The notes under the pieces were generated by a model. It was given only the letters and a program-made list of their open reading frames with translations, searched no databases and had not been told where the DNA came from. This document shows, in pieces, positions 10,644 through 21,549 of a stretch of 64,000 nt of DNA. Both the position numbers and the translations under genes were made by a program. The stretch's first letter is position 1, and every line of letters begins with the position of its first letter. The DNA is from Dactylonectria macrodidyma (lineage: Eukaryota > Ascomycota > Sordariomycetes > Hypocreales > Nectriaceae), in NCBI GenBank assembly GCA_020744425.1, contig JAGMUV010000026.1, forward strand, positions 62,001 to 126,000. The letters are read 5' to 3'.

Positions 10644-10910
10644 TGTCAGACAATTGGCTCCACAGGGATCATTGTTGGCATCGGTCAATTGATGAGAATT
10701 ATCTAAGGAGCAAGAACTCAATGCCAAGATGCACTGAGCCGTGCAGCTCTTTTATACACAAATGAAAGCGTTGGCTGTTTAGGCAGCAGCCTGCTGCTTG
10801 ACGCTAATTGTGGTCGTTCACTCTCATCGTGAACAAGTTCACGATGATCGTGATCCTTGCCTCATTTCGACGGCAGCTGCTCTAGTGGGGCCGGGGCTTG
10901 ATATGCGACA
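10644..10910 (-). repeat. Copia 5' LTR
   Basis: 267 bp, identical to the copy at 4937-5203, with the minus-strand TATA box near 10750. It drives transcription of the polyprotein to the left. Confidence 0.93.
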
Positions 10911-13526
10911 ACTGGGTCAACAAGAAGCTCTCCTGGCCGCCAGGCCAGCAGCTACCTGGGGACCTGGTTGATGAGGGCAAACTACTCCTTTTTATGAAGG
11001 AGGAGGTCGTCACTCGAGCCCCGAAGAAAGGAGCTCGAGTGACAAAGCAAGGGAAGCGCAAGGCGGCTGCCGCCCGCGTTGTAGAGGACGTCGCCGCCGT
11101 GAAAAGGCGGCGACTTGCTTCAGGTACCGGCCCCCCCCCTCTGGCTGGCCTTCCCTTGACGCCATATCGCTGACTCTTCGTTTCGGGAGATACGATCGTG
11201 GTTGCCACGTCGCCTGCCGGCGAGGCGCCTACAAAAGAAGAGTCTCCTGCTCTCGACGAGCCTTTATTTAACGAGGAGGAGCTCCGGTTGCAGTACAACA
11301 CGGTCCGGGGCTATATCTCGGCCATACAAAGGCTGTATGAGGAGCAGAAGAGCAGGAATATGAACCCGGCGCCTCGGCCGCAGGGAATCGCGCTCAAGGC
11401 GCTGAAGAAGAGCATTCTCGCCGTCGTCTGGAGCCGCAAGCGGTCCGAGTATCGCGACCGCCTTGAGGGCACGATAAAAGACGTCTACACGCCGGCGCAG
11501 ATCCCCGATCACACGTCTGCAGTCTGGGAGAGCGACGACGACGTCTCTGCGCTTTTTCGGACGCAGGTCGACTTCCTCCTGGGCAACCACATGCTCCTGA
11601 GGCAGAGTAATCGGTTGCCAATGGAGCTCCCTGACTGTTTTCGCCTTGAGCTTCCCAATGAGGGCCAGAAGAGCCGGGAGTTCCCAACATACGCCTTCGT
11701 GATTGTCATGAACCAGGGCAAGACGAATCAACACGGGAGAATGGAGTATGGGGCCGCCCTGCGGCACCGTGACGTGCGGTCTTGTCTTATCGGGGCGCTG
11801 GCGTTTTATTTCTTTTGGCGTTGGCAGGTGGAGGAAAAGGAGCCGTTTCCCAGCTTTGAACGCAGTGAGGAGTGGTACGATCTCAAGGTCTTACGTCGCT
11901 CCGCCACGGATCCGAAGGCGACGCTTTCAGCCCAAACGGCGTGGTCGTGGACGAGCAAGCTGTACAGCCGGTGCGGAATCTCCATCTCAAAAGTTTCGCA
12001 CGCTCCCCGGGTCGCAGCAGCACAGAACGCCGATATGGCAGGCGTCCCTGAAGGTCAGGTGTGTTAAGAGCTTTCGATTCGTTATGTTTTGGGCCGATGT
12101 GGCCTTGTCTTAATGGTATGGCGGCCTTCTACATCTCGAGTGGATGAGGTGGCGCGTCGGATAGTTGCGAACTATCACGGCTTTTTAGCCTTGGTGTTGA
12201 ATTTCTTTTGCCGGTAGCGTTTATGAGCTTCCCGTAAACGTCTGGAGTAGCCCTTCCGCTCGGCCGTTCAACTGCGCTCTTCATCCGCATTACCATACCG
12301 CGTTTATATGCTGATCTCCATACAAAACAGATACGGCGCGCCGGGAGATGGAATAACGGTGATCAGATGATGGGTTGCTACCTTACATCACTACCCTTCG
12401 AGTTTATGAGGTCCTCAGCCGATTTTGACCCTGACTGGTCAGGTTCCTACTTTCTTGCGCGCGACACTATCAAGCCGCCACTCGCTCTTTTACGACGCAT
12501 CTGACCCGATCTCGATAGGTGGAAAGAAGCACACGATACTGCTTCTTTAGCCGTTGAACCGAACAAGGCTGCCGGCGCGTTTCTCGAGCTTTTGGGCTGG
12601 CTGAGCGAAGTGTTGTTACAGGATGCCGTCTTCTTGCGGAAGCTCTATCCTCGGCATCCTGTCTTCCGCGATTCAGTCTTCAAAAGTCGTGATTTTGCAG
12701 CGTTCGCGCTACAGGTTGAAGACGCCTGCCGAACGGCTGAGGAAGAGAGTTATGTGGCCACCATCGATCGAGCCATCCCTGCCGTTGCAGAGAAACTGCG
12801 TTCCTTACAAAGCCAACAGCTCGCTGTGAACTTAACAGTAGATAGGAGGTTCTATCAACTTACGATAGAGCTTAACAAGCTGTCGAGACAGATACTTGAG
12901 CTATCCAAAATCAGCTATACTGTCACGATCAGCCCTGGGCTTAGCACGGTCTCACAGCGGTTGGAAATGCCGAAACGAGGGCGCCGCGGCGCGCCGGCAC
13001 GTTTGACGACGCCGGCTCCCTCGTTGCGGGCCGCTGCTCCTCTCCCCGCCGCTCCTACGCTTGTGGAAGAGCAGGGAGCCGTTGGCCTAGCCTCCCCTGC
13101 GTCTCATCTGCCGCCGCCGGCCGGAGCGGCGGCGGCGGATGAGCCGCAAATACCACACTTTGAGTTTCCTTTAGACCTCAGAAGCGTTCGCGATCTGTGG
13201 ACCGTGTGGAAGAACGGGAGGGCCGGCATGCCTTCTATCGAGTCCCTGTAGGCCGACTATGGCTCTGCTTGGCGCCCTAAACACCAGAAGTCCGTCTTCT
13301 GCAGCAGGAAGGCGATAATCAACTTCATCGCGCAGAAGGCGCGAGAGCGGGGGGGCGAGCGCGACGTCGGCGTACCATCCACAACCCCTCTTTCGGCACA
13401 ACCCCTCTTTCGGCAAGCAAAATAAAAAAGCCACCACCAAAAATCACCAACTTTACGTACATAGAACTAGACCAAATTGATAGAAATGCGTCAAAATCTT
13501 CGTTCATAAATAACGAATAGGTTCAT

Positions 13527-15292
13527 CTATTGTACCCTGGGCTTTTTGACAAGCCGCCCTGATCGCGTGGTGAGTTGGCGGGGTATGGTTTCCTCTCTGA
13601 CTTCGATTACAGAGCCAGCCTCCGATTCTGACTCCTGCTCGCTTGAACAGACCGATTCCAGTCCAACAGCCATATTTTGGGTCTCCTCTTCTATTATAGC
13701 TTCTCCACCGGATAGGGTCTCCCCAAGAGTCATAAAACGTTTGTTAGGATTCGGCACCGCCTTCCTCTTCTTCCCTCTTTGCAAGCGAGCCAATTCTTCC
13801 TCTAGGCTAGCAATCCTCAGCGTATGCGCCGCTACTGTCTGCTGTTGAGCCTCAAAGCCCTTGGCTATCACGTTGTACCGTCTCCGCGTCTTTGGTGTTT
13901 TGTTGAGCCCGAGATCACGAATTTGACGGCTCGTTTGTGGTGTATCGTCCGAGTCAAAATACGGCGCGGGTTCGGGGGTTGCTCTTGGGTTGCCCTTTGG
14001 CCTATCTTGTTGGATTTCTGGATGCCTCAGTGCCTTGGTACGTGAGATCGGCCAGTTCCCAGTAACCCTCCAGCCGGAGAGTATGTTCTTCTTAGTCATT
14101 CCAACTTGACGCGCCTTGGCGTAGACCCTGATGAAGTTGACCTTGTCCATTGGAGTGGAATCGGTCAATGAAGCGAACTTTTCCAACTCTCGTCGATATG
14201 CGGCCTTGGAGGCATTGAATACTCCATTGTCAAGTGGTTGGAGTCCATGAGAGCAGTGTGCTGGCAGATAGCAGCAATAAACGTTGTTCAAAAAGCACGT
14301 GGCCATCCATTCATCCTTCCGTCACTCAGTAGTGAGCTTGAACCGAGGTAAACGAAGAACATACCGTTGCGTGGCTCCCATGACCATCTAAAATGATCAG
14401 TCTCGCGTCAGAGTCGTCGGCTGGCATTGTCTGGGGTAGATAAACTCTTTCAAGCCATTCAACGCCAATGTGGTCGTCAGTCCATCCGTTAGGCGAAGTT
14501 ATGTAATACCAGTCTGCTATCTCCTTGAATTCGTCAAGAAACCACTGTTTCTGCAGTTCTTTCCCCTTGAAGATTATGCCTGGAATCAAAGCGCGGCCGT
14601 CAGCAGTGATGGCTTCGATAAATGAAGTCCAATTCCGAGTTTGTGGTCCTTTGAGAAATGCCTTCCGCTTCGGGTCCGCGCTTCCAACAACCAGGCTATC
14701 CAGGCCTAAATAAAGAGAATTAGTAGGTCGAATTTCAAACACTGGCAAGGAATATAGGTATATGCTTGCCGAAACCAGTCATAATGCCTCCTTCATCAAC
14801 GTTGACGGTGTTTTCGGGCTTGATCCAGCCGTACTGGCCCTCCCTGATATCAAAGTACCAATGAACCGCTTTGGGTGTGAAAGAGTCGAACCTTTTGGCT
14901 TCTTGACGTCTACCCATCTTGGTCTTTAGATCTGCGCGGCGACTGATAAACTTGATCACCCAGTTGCGTCCTAAGTCGGGATGTTCGCCCTGCTGTCTCA
15001 GCAGGCCCATGACACAGGCGCGAATCTGACTGTGGGACGGAGCGTAGCCCAAGGACTCCTGCCGGAGTATCCAGGCAGCCAATCTATCCTCTTGGTTCTT
15101 GGACAAGCGTCGATGAGGGTGGATCTGCTCTTTAACGGCCCCGCGGCCGTTAAGTCTGTCGACTAGAGTGCTTCGAGGCACTCCCCATCTCTGAGCGGCT
15201 TGAGGAGGTGAAACGCCATCATCAGTGACATCCAAGATAGCCTCTGCCATGTTTTCCTCTGTATATTTCCATCGAGGTCTCGACCTAGGCAT
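13527..15292 (-). CDS. Fot/pogo transposase, three exons, intact
   Basis: Exons 15292-14770, 14705-14365 and 14315-13527 give 551 codons including the stop. The N-terminus has a psq-type helix-turn-helix (AAQRWGVPRSTLVDRL) and a CENP-B-type second DNA-binding part (LGYAPSHSQIR, GRNWVIKFISRR). The catalytic DDD is in NVDEGG, ILDGHGSHAT and LQPLDNGVF. A basic/acidic tail with a coiled coil follows. The first intron (14769-14706) starts GC rather than GT; the second (14364-14316) is GT-AG. The start at 15292 (MPRSRPRWKYTEEN) agrees with the decayed copy at 59.6-61.9 kb. All catalytic residues are present. Confidence 0.88.
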
Positions 15293-15540
15293 TTTCTTGT
15301 CGTTGTCGCAGACAAAGGTCAAAAAACACGGGAAAGAGCGGTGAGGAGTTTGATGGTTAAACCAACACTATTTCCATAGCACAGCATGCATAGATCGCGT
15401 ACCCCGCACAGCCTAAGAGAGCTAAAGTCGTTAACTCCAATCATTTCTATAATCGATAGAGGCATTGTCCTCTAAGTAGCTATTTACTTTGGACAATTCT
15501 GGTATAAGTGAAGTTGGTGAGTTTTGGTGAAGCTTTTTTT

Positions 15541-15623
15541 ATTTTGCTTGCCGAAAGAGGGGGTATGCCGAAAGAGGGGGTATGCCGAAAGAGGGGGTAT
15601 GCCGAAAGAGGGGTTATGGATGG
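15541..15623. repeat. Right end of Fot copy 1: four tandem sub-repeats
   Basis: GCCGAAAGAGG-type units of about 17 bp occur four times in the right terminal repeat, but only twice in the left terminal repeat (13384-13415). The extra copies look like a local expansion. Confidence 0.8.
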
Positions 15624-15739
15624 TACACTCACTCGTTGTCATGCGAATTGAGGAGCGGTGCGCCAACTGGTCTCTTGATAAGGTGCGAAAGGCTATAAAG
15701 AACGGGGATCTGGGCCGGAGATGGCTGCCAGAGCCGTGA

Positions 15740-15820
15740 AACGTGGTGTTTTTGGCTGTCTTTTTGCGACTGTTTTGCTAGTTACCCCTGAATTGAGCCG
15801 ACTATCACGACTTTTTTGCT
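15740..15820. other. Short gap between Crypton and piggyBac element
   Basis: AT-rich sequence that may be the 3' part of the Crypton. No gene is seen. Confidence 0.4.
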
Positions 15821-15913
15821 TATCTCCTGAGTGCGTGAAAACCTGCAACGAGGTCACGATGAGGGGTTGTAGCCAATTAAAGTGCATCAAATTAAAGGTA
15901 CAAAATTCTTCTG

Positions 15914-18201
15914 CTAAATTAGGTGGTGATAGAAGTCCCAGCAATGCTTGGACTTACAAATTGCTACATTACAAATACGGCAGCCATACGAAGTTTGCGA
16001 CCGCAGCGTCTCTTGCTCCTTTTTCTCCTCATTGCCGGTGATCTCTTCAAGAGGGCTCCATTTCTGAGCTTTTGCTCTCACCTGCCCTTGCCGACACCCC
16101 TGACAGGCTAGGCAGTCTGACATGACATGGCGGTTGACGTGATTGATCTCACGATTGGTGTGTTCCCTCTGTAATTGAGGGCTTTTTAGATCACGCTCGT
16201 CTCCTGCTCGGTAGTGCTTCCTTGCCTGACTGTCGTAACCGTAGGCGTTAAATAATTCGTTATAAATGCACTCTCGCCACGCTCTGTGGTTGGTATATCT
16301 CTTCCAATTTGGCTGCCCGTGAAGTTGAACAACATAGCTGTTAATAAGGGCCACATCAAGGAGGAAGGTCCAGGCTAGTGCCTGCCATGCACCACGGCGT
16401 AGGGCATGATCATACTTATAATATGACCTCAATTGGTCACCACGGTCAACATGGTTCATCTCGTCGTTATAAGCAGCAGCTACCGTCGGTATGTTGATCA
16501 TTTTGATAGCTTCGTTACCAAAAAAAAGGCGTATCGGCTTGGCCTCTGACTTCTTGGATGACGGCTTCTTCCTCTGTCGGATGACACGCTCATCGTCGGC
16601 ACCAGTGAACACGGTAGATAAGAATAACACAAGCTTATTGTCCTTCCAAGCGATTTGGTTGACCTATGGTTACAGCACGAAGACGAATTAGTAGGGGATT
16701 CTCAGCCAAAAGTATCTTGAAGTCAGTACCTGGTTGTCAGGGGTTGGTATCGCCTTGACGGCATTAAATTCGTACATTTTTTTGACCTTGCCGTCATCGT
16801 TCTTATCCCTGACTAATTCCTCGTGGATGCCGCTATTCGTACGAGCTGTGCCAGTGGCCCCGTAGCCCTGTTTGCGGAGGTTGCGGAAGAGAGGTGGGGA
16901 CGAGAAGAGGTTATCCACAAATACGTGATATGTCGATTTTGGCAGTGTTTTTGTAAGGCTAACAACGACGGCTTGGGTAGAATTCACTGCTTCATTGTTG
17001 TCTTCTATATCAGGGGCTTTCTCTGCGGCCTTGGCTGAGACCTTTCTTCTTTTCCTAGGCCGGGCTTGTGACGGTTGTGATGATAATGTCTGCGTTGAAA
17101 TTTCAACGTCAACAGCGCCGTGTTCTGCATCTTTGATATGCCATAGCCAGTGAATAAAGAAGCCCAGCTGGGCTATGACCCAAATCTTGAAGCCCACGGG
17201 GTCGGGCTTGCTTTTGATAGTCGTGATAGCGTCATTTCTGCCCGTATAGCGGATTATGCACTCATCGATAGCCAGCTGAGATCCAGGCCGGAATAGCTGC
17301 ATAGATATGGCTTGTATATGCTCAGACCACTCTTCAACGCCTTGGAATACCTTCGGAAGTGGTGCAGTCTCGTCAACTTGGGTGTGGTCAAAGGGGCGAA
17401 GGTGCCTGTGGATAAGTTGAAAGTTATCGTATGAAATGAACTTAATAAATGAGTGTTGAGACCGTTGAATACCGGGCTTGGGCCTCTCCCAATAGCTTCG
17501 TATCTTCTTTTCCTTATGCACACCCATATAAATAAGCACTGCAATCATCGTCATCACCTCTGAAGCCGTTGGACCTTCCCATTTGTGGAGTTTTGAAGTT
17601 AGCTTCATTTCGGTCTTCCAGCTGTCAATCCAGCCGTTCATTTTCAGCCACGAGACCCAGCTTTTGGTGTAGACGACCCATTTTTCAACGAGTGATATAG
17701 GGAGGAAAAGTTGGAACAGCTTCAGAGGCGTTGGGGGCAGTGTGTTGATGTGAAATTCGCGCTGTTCCACTGGGAAGGTGTTGGAATATCACTAACACCG
17801 CCAGGGCTAGCGCCAGGATCGTAGGCACCCACGTGTGTAGACCACAGCTAGTAACAGCTGTAAGGGCACGTGCAGGTGCCTCCCTGCTAGATATAGGGCC
17901 ACTTCGTGGCCCTATTACCTAGCCTAGATTCTGTTCTTTAGACATCAAGTAAAACACCAAGTTAACCATCACGGTTTTGACGTCTCACCCGCCCGAAAGA
18001 GCAATTGCTATAACAGCAGGATACCTGAGTTATCCAACAGAAGGGCTCGAAGGTCGTGCCTTGGTCCTCTTCGGCCGGAAAAACCGCGGCCCGGGTCGAG
18101 TCATTTGGCCAAATGCGATGGCTGTGCCTCTCATCGAGGAAGCTCTTGTCATCATAGGGATTGATGACCCGGATCTCGTCAAGAATTGGAGGGGACTCCA
18201 T
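15914..18201 (-). pseudogene. piggyBac-like transposase, split by a solo LTR
   Basis: Start at 18201 (MESPPILDEIRVINPYDD). The frame runs to about 18040, is cut by the solo LTR at 17779-18039, and continues in frame from 17773 to 16732. After an intron (donor near 16731, acceptor near 16660) it ends at 15914. The catalytic Asp residues of the DDE_Tnp_1_7 fold are in AIDECIIRYTG, YHVFVDNLFSS and NHVDRGDQLRS. The C-terminus is a Cys/His-rich domain (CLACQGC, CRICNVAIC, HCWDFYHH). Apart from the LTR it looks open, so it was probably functional until that insertion. Confidence 0.85.
17779..18039. repeat. Solo LTR, 261 bp, in piggyBac copy 1
   Basis: Begins TGTTGGA and ends TCCAACA. The 5-bp duplication GAAGG occurs at 17774-17778 and 18040-18044. 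Removing the LTR and one duplication restores the transposase frame (…FEPFPVEQ…). No sequence of the same family was found elsewhere here. Confidence 0.9.
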
Positions 18202-18355
18202 CGTTCTCATCAAAATGAATTGGTGGTGTTTTGGCGGGGAATTGGCACGAAATCTTTCACGGATTAAACTTTCCGTACCCCTCACGTACTTCCGGGGTTC
18301 CTAAAGGCATGTGGGGCAATTGACATTGCGCAGGTGTTCACGCACTCAGGAGATA

Positions 18356-19842
18356 GTGTTGAGCCTAGACCCCCCTAAAAGTGCAGTAAAATCGGCCTGT
18401 TGTGGTCGTAACTTGGCGGCCTTTTTAGGGCTTGTAAACCGCCCCATAGAAGGTCATCACTTGAAAATAAAAGCGATGACCAGAAACGCTCGCAAATCAA
18501 CAACGAGACGGATGCACGGCTCGAGACATATGTCATTTTGTTCAGCTCAATTAGACGAGCCTATTTATCCTATTTTTAAGCCCGTGCAGGCCTTGGCCGT
18601 CGATGAATACCGAGATCCGTAAAAATTACGGTCCTTTTGGTGATGTCAAGGGCTTGGCGGTTTTTAGCGGGGTTTTCCGAAAACCCGCCACGCAATCCGA
18701 CCTGTTACATCCACTTGATGTCATTGTTTACCACATTATGATCCCTCAACTATTAACTCTTCAGTTCTAGGAACATAAGCAATGTAATGTAAACAGAAAA
18801 TACGGCTCCGTTTTGTTTCATCCTTCAGCATCAAAATGCAGTGCTTACACAAGACCTCAACAAGCCATTTGCCAAACTTGCCGGAAGCCAACTACCAACA
18901 GCACCTGAGTGCGTCGAACCTACCACTCTTAATCCAAGCGTCTCGGGCAAGTTCCCCATCTCCAGTTTTAGTCAATGCTGGAAACTTTATTCCATCACTC
19001 CGCTGGCCAACATTCACCAAATTTCGCGGGTACGTCGGCATCCTGACGTTTTGCTGCACAGCCTCGCCACCAGGAGAGAGATGCAAGTGAATCGCCCCAA
19101 AATCTGCCTAACATTAGTCCTTGCAAGGAATATTGGCCCTTATTGTGTCTGCCCCTGTCCGTCTGGCGGCAGCTGCTAGAGGCTGGCATTGCAAGTGCGC
19201 GACTTACTTGCGGGCGCTACACACTCCCCCTTAGCGGCCATGAGGCGTGCCTTAGCGTCTTCCAGCAACAATCTAGAATGCTCATCGAACGTGAATGCTT
19301 GTAAATTTGAGGCCAGGTGACGTACGTGCACAAAGGGGTTGGAAATGGTGCACGTCCTAACCCTGTTTGGGAGAAACATCACATCGGGCTGGGAACCAGC
19401 TCAAATCAGCCGTCGATAGCTTTCTGGCCCAACGCCTTTCTTCTCCCAAGCTGAAAGGATTCCAGCCAGTGATTGGCCACAAATTCTCTAACTCAAAAGC
19501 TTAACTAGAGCGCAGGGCACAGCTGTAAATGATGGCAAATGCACACCGTGTCTGATAGCACACAACCAATACGCAAACCCCTGACAGGCCACGCAGGGGC
19601 TATGAAGCATTGCACCCAACGTGGACGTTCCAGAACTGGTGTGGCCATCACATTCCGCCTTTAGTGATGCATTCCGTATTCATTGATGGTGGAGGGCTTT
19701 CTCTCCCATTTTTCGGCTTCCGAGCACACCAAGTGTCCCTTTTTCTCCAGTCCCAACCAACGACATATTACTGTGAAGCTTCAAACTCTGATGACAGCAG
19801 TCACCCGTTCCGCATCAAAAGTGTACTGCTTGAGTCCGGTGA
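18356..19842. other. Intergenic, mostly unexplained
   Basis: No convincing gene. A minus-strand frame at 19176-19382 (NPFVHVRHLASNLQAF..., ending in a Cys-rich tail) could be a decayed exon or element scrap, but I do not recognise it. The stretch at 18365-18440 (CCCCCCTAAAAGTGCAG...) resembles a transposon end, without a partner. Confidence 0.35.
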
Positions 19843-19843
19843 C

Positions 19844-20829
19844 ATGACTCTGCCGGAGCATAGCAAAGAACAGCGGAGGCCGCTGCACATCGACATGGAC
19901 GCGATACGCCGGGCTGCAAACGAGTGCGCCGGGAGGGTGAGGACGATCTCAGTGTCGGAGACAAGTCCGGCGAGCCCCACTCCGTCAGGTTGTCCTGGCT
20001 CCGATGGGCATTCGAGCGCCTAGCCCGTGGCGAGCTGATGCACACGCACAACCAACAAGAAGAGGCAGCCAGAGGCTCCGGTGACCTGTCGGACCCCGAA
20101 GCGGAGCTGGCAGGAGTCGCAGGACCTGTCACAAACGACGACTCCAGCCCCAAGAGGTTCCTGGAACAGAACCCCGCCTTGCAGAAGTTCCTGGAACACA
20201 CCTACGACAGCTACCAGAATTTCATCGCTGCGCTGAAGCGCAGCGGCGTGCCCGACTATGCGCCGTGGATGCTGGAGCTGTGCCGAAGAGTGCTCGGCGA
20301 CACCTCCAGCACCCGGACCATGGTGGGCGAGCAGGAACTGCGAGAACCGTTCTTCCATCATGGCGATCTCATCGTGCAAGGACGTCTCCGGGTGCTATGC
20401 CCCTTTGTGATCACCGGTTCTCTGACCGTCGACGGATTTATGGCGGACGCAGGACCTGACTCAAGCGTGGCCGTGGGCGGGAACGTGAACGCCCACGCGG
20501 TGTACACCGACGGCGAGATGTATGTCGGAGGAGATATCGAGGCGGAGGTCGTCTACGGCTACTACAACGACAACACCCTCCAGGCGGGCACCATCCGCGC
20601 CCGCCTGGTCATCGAGGACGAACACTGCACGGAGGCACGCATGGAAGCAGATGTCCATTTCGACCTAGACACCTACCGGCAGGGCTACGGCGAAGGTGTC
20701 CAGGAGCAGCTGCGCGAGGTCCTGGTGGACGAGGTGTTCACTCAAGACGATGACGAAGCACGACTGGACCACCGGGCGCTCTACTCCCACCTGTGGGAAG
20801 GCAAGTCCGTGTTCCGTCTGGTAGACTGA
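19844..20829 (+). CDS. Bacterial-type beta-helix (bactofilin-like) protein
   Basis: The clear frame is 19924-20829 (301 residues, GTG first codon in that frame). An in-phase ATG peptide from 19844 (MTLPEHSKEQ...) is in another frame and may be the true N-terminus joined by a frameshift or small intron. Residues about 145-235 are short Gly/Val-rich strand repeats (GDLIVQGRLRV, ITGSLTVDGF, AVGGNVNA, MYVGGDIEAEVVYGYYND, IRARLVIEDEH). This is the pattern of right-handed beta-helix polymer-forming proteins common in bacteria. No signal peptide or membrane segment is seen. The GC content is high compared with the flanks and there is no intron in the main frame. Function in a fungus is unknown; horizontal acquisition is an inference. 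Confidence 0.6.
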
Positions 20830-21549
20830 CGACACTGGTGCCACCCACTGAGCTAGATGGCCGGAGCCGCGAAATCGTGCCTGAGACACTGGCGCCATGT
20901 GCTGCGGCACACGGCGGGGTCGTTTTCCCTGGGCTTCTGGTTGCCACGATCCGTTGACTTTGCCAAAAAAATTAAGGTACCTCACTTTAGGTGGCAGTCC
21001 CACTAAAATTTATGTACCCTAGGCTTTATTGGAAGGATACTAAGTCTTGGAGGAAAACAGCACTTAGGTTTATAAGGCCACAACTAGAGTTCACAGTCGT
21101 GGTTAATAATTCTACGAACTTTATTGCCTAAACTACATGGGAATTTATTCTTACCGTCATTACACCTTTGTTGCTATTTGTAGGTTGCTGTCGGACTCGA
21201 TTGTCTTGAGAGCAAGAAACATCCCTTTGCGACTGCTAAGGCAGCCCGCATGTTTCTGACCCACTTTTATCCCCGCTTTTCGCGCCGAAGCTGAGTGACA
21301 TACTCGTCACATCAGTATCTTCAGAATCAACACCACCAAAATTACTATGTACGCAATTAATTAACTACTCCAATGGATACAGCAAAGCACAGCCTAGCTG
21401 CAAACGCTTTTGACGAAGAGCTTGATATCTGCCTAGATGAATGCTAACAGGAACAGGCAGCTGATAACACCTGCCAGCCGGATGTGCCGCCTATATCATA
21501 ATGTGGCTATAACTTTAAGCCTTTTTGTATCTCTTAATGCAGCCCTATT
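20830..21549. other. Intergenic
   Basis: No gene is supported. The right part probably contains the decayed 5' end of the piggyBac relic that follows; a possible start ATG lies near 21373, but the frame is lost. Confidence 0.4.

Larger units (their letters stand above)
4937..10910 (-). mobile_element. Ty1/copia LTR retrotransposon, full length, intact
   Basis: Two direct repeats of 267 bp (4937-5203 and 10644-10910) appear identical base for base, start TG and end CA, and are flanked by the 5-bp duplication ACTGG (4932-4936 and 10911-10915). One uninterrupted gag-pol frame lies between. It is oriented on the minus strand, so the right LTR is the 5' one. It is inserted in the Crypton gene. 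Identical LTRs and an open frame indicate a recent insertion. Confidence 0.95.
13375..15623 (-). mobile_element. Fot/pogo DNA transposon, copy 1, intact
   Basis: Flanked by TA (13373-13374 and 15624-15625). The ends are inverted repeats beginning CCATCCACAACCCCTC on the left, matched on the right by CCATCCATAACCCCTC. They carry sub-repeats of the unit CCCTCTTTCGGCA and then an A/T run and CACCAAAA. It sits in the last part of the Crypton gene. Confidence 0.9.
4720..15739 (+). pseudogene. Crypton tyrosine-recombinase gene, split by two transposons
   Basis: Cryptons move as DNA circles using a tyrosine recombinase. Pieces in order: 4720-4845 (MDSIAIEDARVRAAMDFYLL, NTVKNYAPKQAEW), then 10911-12058, then 12331-13374, then 15626-15739. 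The recombinase core shows the first Arg in AALRHRDVRSCL, HAPR (HxxR box), IRRAGRWN and a candidate Tyr in GCYLTSLP. The C-terminal part (LRSVRDLWTVW...) is the GCR1_C type DNA-binding domain. A copia element sits at 4937-10910 (ACTGG repeated) and a Fot element at 13375-15623 (TA repeated); removing them restores the frame. An intron of 272 bp lies at 12059-12330. A further intron before the copia site is likely but its ends are unclear. Stops at 11171, 12502 and 13249 make it a pseudogene. Confidence 0.82.
15821..18355 (-). mobile_element. piggyBac-like transposon, copy 1, interrupted
   Basis: Inverted ends TATCTCCTGAGTGCGTGAA at 15821 and its reverse complement ending at 18355 agree over about 27 bp with one mismatch. 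The same ends bound the intact copy at 36670-38924. No TTAA duplication is visible. A 261-bp solo LTR plus its 5-bp duplication sit inside. Confidence 0.82.

Noticed and set aside
18356..18720. Right end of a larger element starting CCCCCCTAAAAGTGCAG
   Set aside because: No matching inverted or direct partner was found in the window.
19610..20023. Longer N-terminus of the beta-helix protein from 19610
   Set aside because: The first part (HPTWTFQNWCGHH...) lacks protein-like character and the frame runs out at 20023; only the portion from 19844 is plausible.
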